A stretch of 64,000 nt of DNA from the NCBI RefSeq assembly GCF_016862975.1, contig NZ_BONZ01000043.1, positions 124,001 through 188,000 on the forward strand. Reading direction: 5' to 3'. Numbering within the stretch: position 1 is the stretch's first letter; every line of letters begins with the position of its first letter. The notes beneath the pieces were generated by a model. It had not been told where the DNA came from. It worked only from the letters and a program-made list of their open reading frames with translations, and made no database searches. This DNA comes from Rugosimonospora africana (GTDB lineage Bacteria > Actinomycetota > Actinomycetes > Mycobacteriales > Micromonosporaceae). The position numbers and the translations under genes were made by a program. Shown here piece after piece: positions 60,326-64,000 of this stretch.

Positions 60326-60412
60326 AGGCCGGAGCCTATTTCACGGCTCGGAAATAATCGATAACTATGAGTCGAATGCCGGCTGGCGTGAGACCGAACG
60401 GGAGAGTCATTG

Positions 60413-61432
60413 ATGCAACCCATGCCACTGGCGGCCAACACGCCGGACACGTTCTACCGCGGCGCGGGCCGGATCGGCCGGTTCCGCGGCTGGGCGGAGC
60501 CCGGCGGCGACGCGCACCCGGAGGACTGGATCGCCTCCACGACCGCGCGCTTCGGCGCTGATCGGTCTGGCATGAGCGCCCTGCCGGACGGCCGGCTGCT
60601 GGCCGACGCGATCGCCGAGGCGCCCGAGCAGTGGTTGGGTGCGACACACGTGGCCCGGTATGGTGCCGATCCCGCCGTCCTGGTGAAGCTGCTCGACGCC
60701 GGGCAGCGGTTGCCGGTGCACGTCCACCCCGACCGGCGGTTCGCCGGTACCCACCTGGCGTCCCCGTACGGCAAGACGGAGGCGTGGGTGATCCTGGAGG
60801 CGGCCCCGGAAGCGGTCGTGTACCTCGGCTTCCGCCGTGATGTCGACGCGGCGGAGCTGGCTGGCTGGGTGGACGCCCGGGACACCGGGGCGATGCTGGA
60901 CGCGGTCAACCGGGTACCCGTGCGCGCGGGCGACGCGGTGCTCGTTCCGGCTGGCCTGCCGCACGCGATCGGCGAGGGCGTGCTGCTGATGGAAGTCCAG
61001 GAGCCCACCGATTTCTCCGTACTGCTGGAGCAGGAGGGATTCCCGGTGGATCCGGCCAGCGCACTGCTGGGCCTGTCGAGCGACCTGGCGCTGGCCTGCG
61101 TGGACCGCACCGGCTGGGGCGCTGACCGGGTGGCGGCGCTGCGCGGCGACGGGCAGTCGCGGAGCCTGCGTCCGGGAGCGCGGCGCGTGTTCCCCGAGGC
61201 GGCCGACGAGTTCTTCGCCGCGGAACTCCTGCGCCCGGATCCGGTCAGCGTGCTCGACCCCGGGTTCTCGGTGGTGGTGGTCACCGCCGGGCACGGAGTC
61301 CTGGAACCGGAGTCCGGACCCGCGCAGGCGCTGCCGGTGACGGCGGGCGACACGCTCGTCGTCCCGTACGCGGCGGGCGCTCTCACCCTGCGGGGGGACG
61401 TGGCCGCGATCCGGGCTCGTCCGGCCGGATAG
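60413..61432 (+). CDS. Mannose-6-phosphate isomerase class I (ManA-like)
   Basis: 339-aa cupin metalloenzyme that interconverts mannose-6-phosphate and fructose-6-phosphate. The zinc-site His pair lies in LPVHVHPDRRF near 102, with KTEAWVILEA near 123 as glutamate ligand and a late HAIGEGVLLMEVQEPTDFS. The C-terminal cupin is partial (VTAGDTLVVPYAAG). The ATG at 60413 with GGGAGAG upstream was preferred to a TTG three bases earlier. It is divergent from the secreted sandwich gene across an AT-rich 87-bp gap. Class and substrate follow the family; close relatives of unknown specificity exist. Confidence 0.85.
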   Translation: MQPMPLAANTPDTFYRGAGRIGRFRGWAEPGGDAHPEDWIASTTARFGADRSGMSALPDGRLLADAIAEAPEQWLGATHVARYGADPAVLVKLLDAGQRLPVHVHPDRRFAGTHLASPYGKTEAWVILEAAPEAVVYLGFRRDVDAAELAGWVDARDTGAMLDAVNRVPVRAGDAVLVPAGLPHAIGEGVLLMEVQEPTDFSVLLEQEGFPVDPASALLGLSSDLALACVDRTGWGADRVAALRGDGQSRSLRPGARRVFPEAADEFFAAELLRPDPVSVLDPGFSVVVVTAGHGVLEPESGPAQALPVTAGDTLVVPYAAGALTLRGDVAAIRARPAG

Positions 61433-61607
61433 CCCGCGTCCTTCGCTTGCCTGGCGGTCTTCGCAGGCTCGGCGCTCTTCCTTTGCCGGGCGCTCTTCCC
61501 TGGCTCGGTGCTCGTCACCGGCCCGATGGAGACCGGTTTGGGTGAATTGGTGGCGATATCAACGCTTAGAAGGCGCTTTGCCATGCTCTGTGGCTAACGT
61601 TTTTCTC

Positions 61608-62528
61608 GTGAGCACACGGTGGACAACCCGGCGCCGGTACACGGCCGCCGTGGTCGCGATGGTGATGATGGGCGCGGTACTGATCGTCCTGGGCGTCGTC
61701 GGGATCGGCAGGAAGCATGACCGTGACACCGCGTCGCGCTCGACGCCCGATACCCAGTCCCGGGTGATCCACCCGGGGGCGGGCGAGCCGGTACCGGTGG
61801 TGCCGTCCGAGTCCACCAGCCCATCGCCGTCGGCCACGCCCTCGGTCCCGGCCGGCCCGCCGCTCCCGCCCGACCCTACCGGCCCGAACGGCGCGCTGAC
61901 CGACACCGGCAACGGCAACGTCGCGCTCACCTTCGACGACGGCCCGAACCCGGACTGGACGATGCAGGTCCTCGCGCTGCTGCGCCAGTACCACATCCAC
62001 GCGACGTTCTGCCTGATCGGCGAGCAGGTGCAGGAGTTCCCGGACCTGGTACGGGCCATCGTCGCCGACGGACACACCATCTGCAACCACTCGTGGGACC
62101 ACGACGAGCAGATGGCGGACAAGTCGGAGTCGTACATCCGCAGCGAGCTGCAGCGCACGACCGACGCCATCGAGGCGGCGGCGCCCGGCACGCCGGTCCG
62201 TTATTACCGCCAGCCCGGCGGCAACTGGTCGGACCAGATCGTCGAGATCGCCAAAGAGATGGGCATGACCTCGCTGGACTGGAGCGTCGACCCGCAGGAC
62301 TGGACGGTACCGCCGGCGTCCACCATCGAGAGCACCGTGCAGAGCCAGACCACGAACGGGTCGATCGTGCTCATGCACGACGGCGGGGGTGACCGCAGCC
62401 ACACCATCACCGCGCTCGGGGTCCTGCTGCCCGACCTGGAGCAGCGCTTCCACCTGCAGCCGATGCCGACCGTCGCGCCCGCCCCGACCCCGGCCGCGTC
62501 CCAGTCGAGCAGCGCCGCACCCTACTGA
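61608..62528 (+). CDS. Polysaccharide deacetylase (CE4), membrane-anchored
   Basis: 306-aa enzyme with an N-terminal membrane helix (about residues 12-34), a Pro/Ser linker (to about 95) and a NodB domain. CE4 motif 1 is TFDDG with the catalytic Asp pair near 107, motif 2 is HSWDH near 157 (zinc ligands), motif 3 is RQPGG near 196, and LDWSVDPQDW and LMHDGG close the barrel. It should deacetylate chitin or peptidoglycan GlcNAc outside the membrane. The start is GTG at 61608; the preceding TAACGT and absence of a ribosome site hint at a leaderless message. Confidence 0.9.
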   Translation: MSTRWTTRRRYTAAVVAMVMMGAVLIVLGVVGIGRKHDRDTASRSTPDTQSRVIHPGAGEPVPVVPSESTSPSPSATPSVPAGPPLPPDPTGPNGALTDTGNGNVALTFDDGPNPDWTMQVLALLRQYHIHATFCLIGEQVQEFPDLVRAIVADGHTICNHSWDHDEQMADKSESYIRSELQRTTDAIEAAAPGTPVRYYRQPGGNWSDQIVEIAKEMGMTSLDWSVDPQDWTVPPASTIESTVQSQTTNGSIVLMHDGGGDRSHTITALGVLLPDLEQRFHLQPMPTVAPAPTPAASQSSSAAPY

Positions 62529-62603
62529 TCCGGGCGGTCGGCACCGGTCCGTGCGGCCGGTGCTGATCCGTGCTTTCCGGCCAGCGGCTTTCGGCCAGCG
62601 AGC

Positions 62604-62738
62604 TCAGCGCTTGCCCTTGCCGCCCTTGCCGAACATCGCCCGGATCGCTGCGACCAGCAACAACAACCCGAGGACCACGCCGGTGAACTTCACGCCGGGC
62701 AGGTTCTGTGCGCTGTCGGCGACAACCAGGGCGACCAT
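62604..62738 (-). CDS. Tiny membrane protein with a basic tail
   Basis: 44-aa product. A polar start (MVALVVADSAQNLPGVKF), one hydrophobic helix (about residues 19-33, TGVVLGLLLLVAAI) and a Gly/Lys-rich tail (GKGGKGKR). No family was recognised; a membrane or ribosome-associated microprotein is possible. The start at 62738 was chosen because longer frames add only Arg/Trp-rich sequence. The ribosome site is weak, so the gene is moderately supported. Confidence 0.5.
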   Translation of the reverse strand: MVALVVADSAQNLPGVKFTGVVLGLLLLVAAIRAMFGKGGKGKR

Positions 62739-62833
62739 GTACCGACTCTGACAGATGCCGTCCCCGGCGGGTAGCCACCACCCCCGGCGGGACACGGCGC
62801 GGTTGAACAGCGCCCCGGTTGGACCGTGCTCCC

Positions 62834-62875
62834 GCTCGGCGCGTCTGGCTCCGCGCCGCGACCCAGACCAGTCAG
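62834..62875. repeat. Copy C of the dispersed hairpin family (one arm lost)
   Basis: GCGCGTCTGGCTCCGCGCC followed by GCGACCCAGACCAGTC matches the right arm and loop of copies A and B. The left arm has decayed. It lies between the small membrane protein and the arfB gene. Confidence 0.7.
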
Positions 62876-62880
62876 TTTAG

Positions 62881-63324
62881 TTACTCGCCGGTCTCCCGCC
62901 GGAGGTGCTTGGTCTGGCTCCGGCGCTTCTTCGACGCGATCCGCCTTTCGACCGACGCCCGGGACGGCCGGGTGGCCCGCCGGGGCTTGGCCGGGGCCGC
63001 CACCGCGTCGGCCAGCAGCGCCACCAACCGGGCCTCCGCGGCCCGCCGGTTCTGCAGCTGTGACCGGTGCTCCGAGGCGGTCACCACGATGGCGCCGTCC
63101 ACCAGCCGCGACTGCAGCCGCTGCAGCGCGCGCGTCTTGAGGTAGTCGGGTATGGAATCGGTACCGGCAAGATCGAAGCGCAGCTCGACCCGGGAGTCGG
63201 CGGTGTTCACCGACTGGCCTCCGGGCCCGCCCGAGCGGCTGAATCGCCAGGTCAGCTCGGTGCGGGGAATGGCGAGGGAGCCCGTCACCGGAAGAAGATC
63301 AGCCACCTCGTCAGCATGCCCCAT
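62881..63324 (-). CDS. arfB: Alternative ribosome-rescue factor ArfB (peptidyl-tRNA hydrolase)
   Basis: 147-aa release-factor-like protein. The catalytic GGQ is at residues 35-37 in SGGPGGQSVN, which hydrolyses peptidyl-tRNA. The C-terminal 35 residues are basic (RRIASKKRRSQTKHLRRE) and should enter the empty mRNA channel of stalled ribosomes. The length fits YaeJ/ArfB. The ATG at 63324 precedes the domain by about 18 residues; a later start is possible. It is divergent from the acyltransferase gene. Confidence 0.92.
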   Translation of the reverse strand: MGHADEVADLLPVTGSLAIPRTELTWRFSRSGGPGGQSVNTADSRVELRFDLAGTDSIPDYLKTRALQRLQSRLVDGAIVVTASEHRSQLQNRRAAEARLVALLADAVAAPAKPRRATRPSRASVERRIASKKRRSQTKHLRRETGE

Positions 63325-63457
63325 CGGCTCGCGGGTCCGCGTCGCGACCAGGCATCTTGCCCCGGAACGCGACCGGAGCAGGCTACCCGCTCTTTCTCAC
63401 ACAACTCTTAACCGGTACCGGCTTGCGGTCCGGGCGGTTTGCGGCAAGCTAATCCTG

Positions 63458-64000
63458 ATGCGAGCGCTCAGTCGACCGGCCGATGCCGTCGTTCCTGGTC
63501 AGAACCGGGACGCGGAGCCGGCCAAGGCCAGTCGACCACGGCCGGCCCGGCTGCCGCAGATCGACGTGATGCGCCTGCTCATCTGTGCCTCCGTGGTGGC
63601 CACCCACGTGGTGTCCAACGCCAACCCGCTGGAGAGCGGGCCGGCCAACGCGGTGGTCAACGTCCTGCACTACACCCGGCAGGCGTTCTTCTTCATCAGT
63701 GCGCTCGTGCTGGTGCACGTGCACTGGGCCGACGTCCGGGCCGACGGGCGGGTGATCAGCTCGCCCGGCTCGCTGCGCAGGCGGGTCAGCGTGCTCGGCG
63801 TGCCGTACCTGGTGTGGAGCACGTTCTACGCGGTACTCGGGCTGATCACCGCGTACTCCTGGGGCGCGTTCAAGCAGTTGCCGTGGACCTGGTTCGTCGG
63901 GCTGCTGCAGGGCACCGACGGCTACCACATGTACTTCCTGCTGGTCAGCGTCGAATTCGCGCTGGTGTTCCCGTTCTTCCTGAAGTTGCTGCACGCCACC
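63458..64000 (+). CDS. Acyltransferase family 3 membrane protein (5' part only)
   Basis: 181 residues are visible before the window ends. After a basic N-terminus (1-33), the segment LPQIDVMRLLICASVVATH carries the conserved Arg and His of acyltransferase-3 helices 1, followed by further helices with HYTRQAFFFISALVL, RRRVSVLGVPYLVWSTFYAVLG and FLLVSVEFALVFP. Such proteins move acyl groups onto cell-wall or secondary-metabolite sugars. The ATG at 63458 begins a continuous frame, but an upstream start was not excluded. Confidence 0.8.
   Translation, partial: MRALSRPADAVVPGQNRDAEPAKASRPRPARLPQIDVMRLLICASVVATHVVSNANPLESGPANAVVNVLHYTRQAFFFISALVLVHVHWADVRADGRVISSPGSLRRRVSVLGVPYLVWSTFYAVLGLITAYSWGAFKQLPWTWFVGLLQGTDGYHMYFLLVSVEFALVFPFFLKLLHAT

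Overview
The window is 64 kb of very GC-rich DNA. Almost every codon ends in G or C, GTG starts are common, and typical actinobacterial families are present: an F420-dependent (LLM) oxidoreductase, an SCO6745-type protein, an HAAS-domain protein, a streptogrisin-like protease, a sedolisin and a GH5-CBM2 cellulase. It reads as chromosomal DNA of a filamentous actinobacterium, plausibly a Micromonosporaceae relative; the family is an inference, because no rRNA or other marker is present. I saw no tRNA, rRNA, CRISPR array or intact mobile element.

Layout. 0-8.3 kb: a membrane-bound formate dehydrogenase (alpha, FeS and NrfD-like subunits, minus strand) facing a type II NADH dehydrogenase, a spermidine-synthase-like protein and a pirin. 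8.4-11.8 kb: a secreted pectinesterase, then a scar holding a broken ISL3-type transposase, an orphan 174-aa gene and an HNH-endonuclease fragment, with an 80-bp inverted repeat on both sides. 11.8-24.8 kb: a kinase-like phosphotransferase, an AlkZ-like winged-helix protein, a lipoprotein, a 1396-aa sedolisin with kelch blades, a PEBP-family protein, an F420 enzyme, a histidine phosphatase, a streptogrisin-like protease, a glutathione peroxidase and an MBL-fold hydrolase. 24.8-31 kb: two bacterial-PH membrane proteins, a small membrane protein and a disaccharide phosphorolysis pair (beta-phosphoglucomutase-like HAD plus GH65). 31-37.7 kb: a translationally coupled flavin monooxygenase/SDR/hydrolase operon resembling mymA-type clusters, an HAAS protein, GNAT and SCO6745-like genes, and a LuxR-VOC fusion. 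37.9-46.8 kb: two paralogous envelope proteins, RNase Z, an MFS exporter with its TetR repressor, a coiled-coil membrane protein, an FMN-binding protein beside a ferric-reductase-like flavocytochrome, and a DUF1684 protein. 47-52.2 kb: a four-gene operon around an FtsK/SpoIIIE-type ATPase, the least understood locus here. 52.5-64 kb: an EamA-like transporter, a membrane protein with DivIVA-like motifs, a DUF885 protein, a siderophore-interacting protein, a cellulase, a secreted beta-sandwich protein, mannose-6-phosphate isomerase, a polysaccharide deacetylase, ArfB and the start of an acyltransferase.

How the parts fit. Secreted enzymes (pectinesterase, cellulase, CE4 deacetylase, two proteases) with sugar-phosphate enzymes (GH65, HAD, ManA) suggest a saprophyte living on plant polymers. 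Formate dehydrogenase, NDH-2 and the flavin/haem reductase give branched electron input.

The most unusual property of the window is its repeats. In-frame tandem repeats, mostly of 15 or 18 bp, expand linkers in at least a dozen unrelated proteins. Two dispersed repeat families also recur: a hairpin-like element of about 50 bp in intergenic DNA, and an element that is coding in one gene and a 27-bp minisatellite in an intergenic region.
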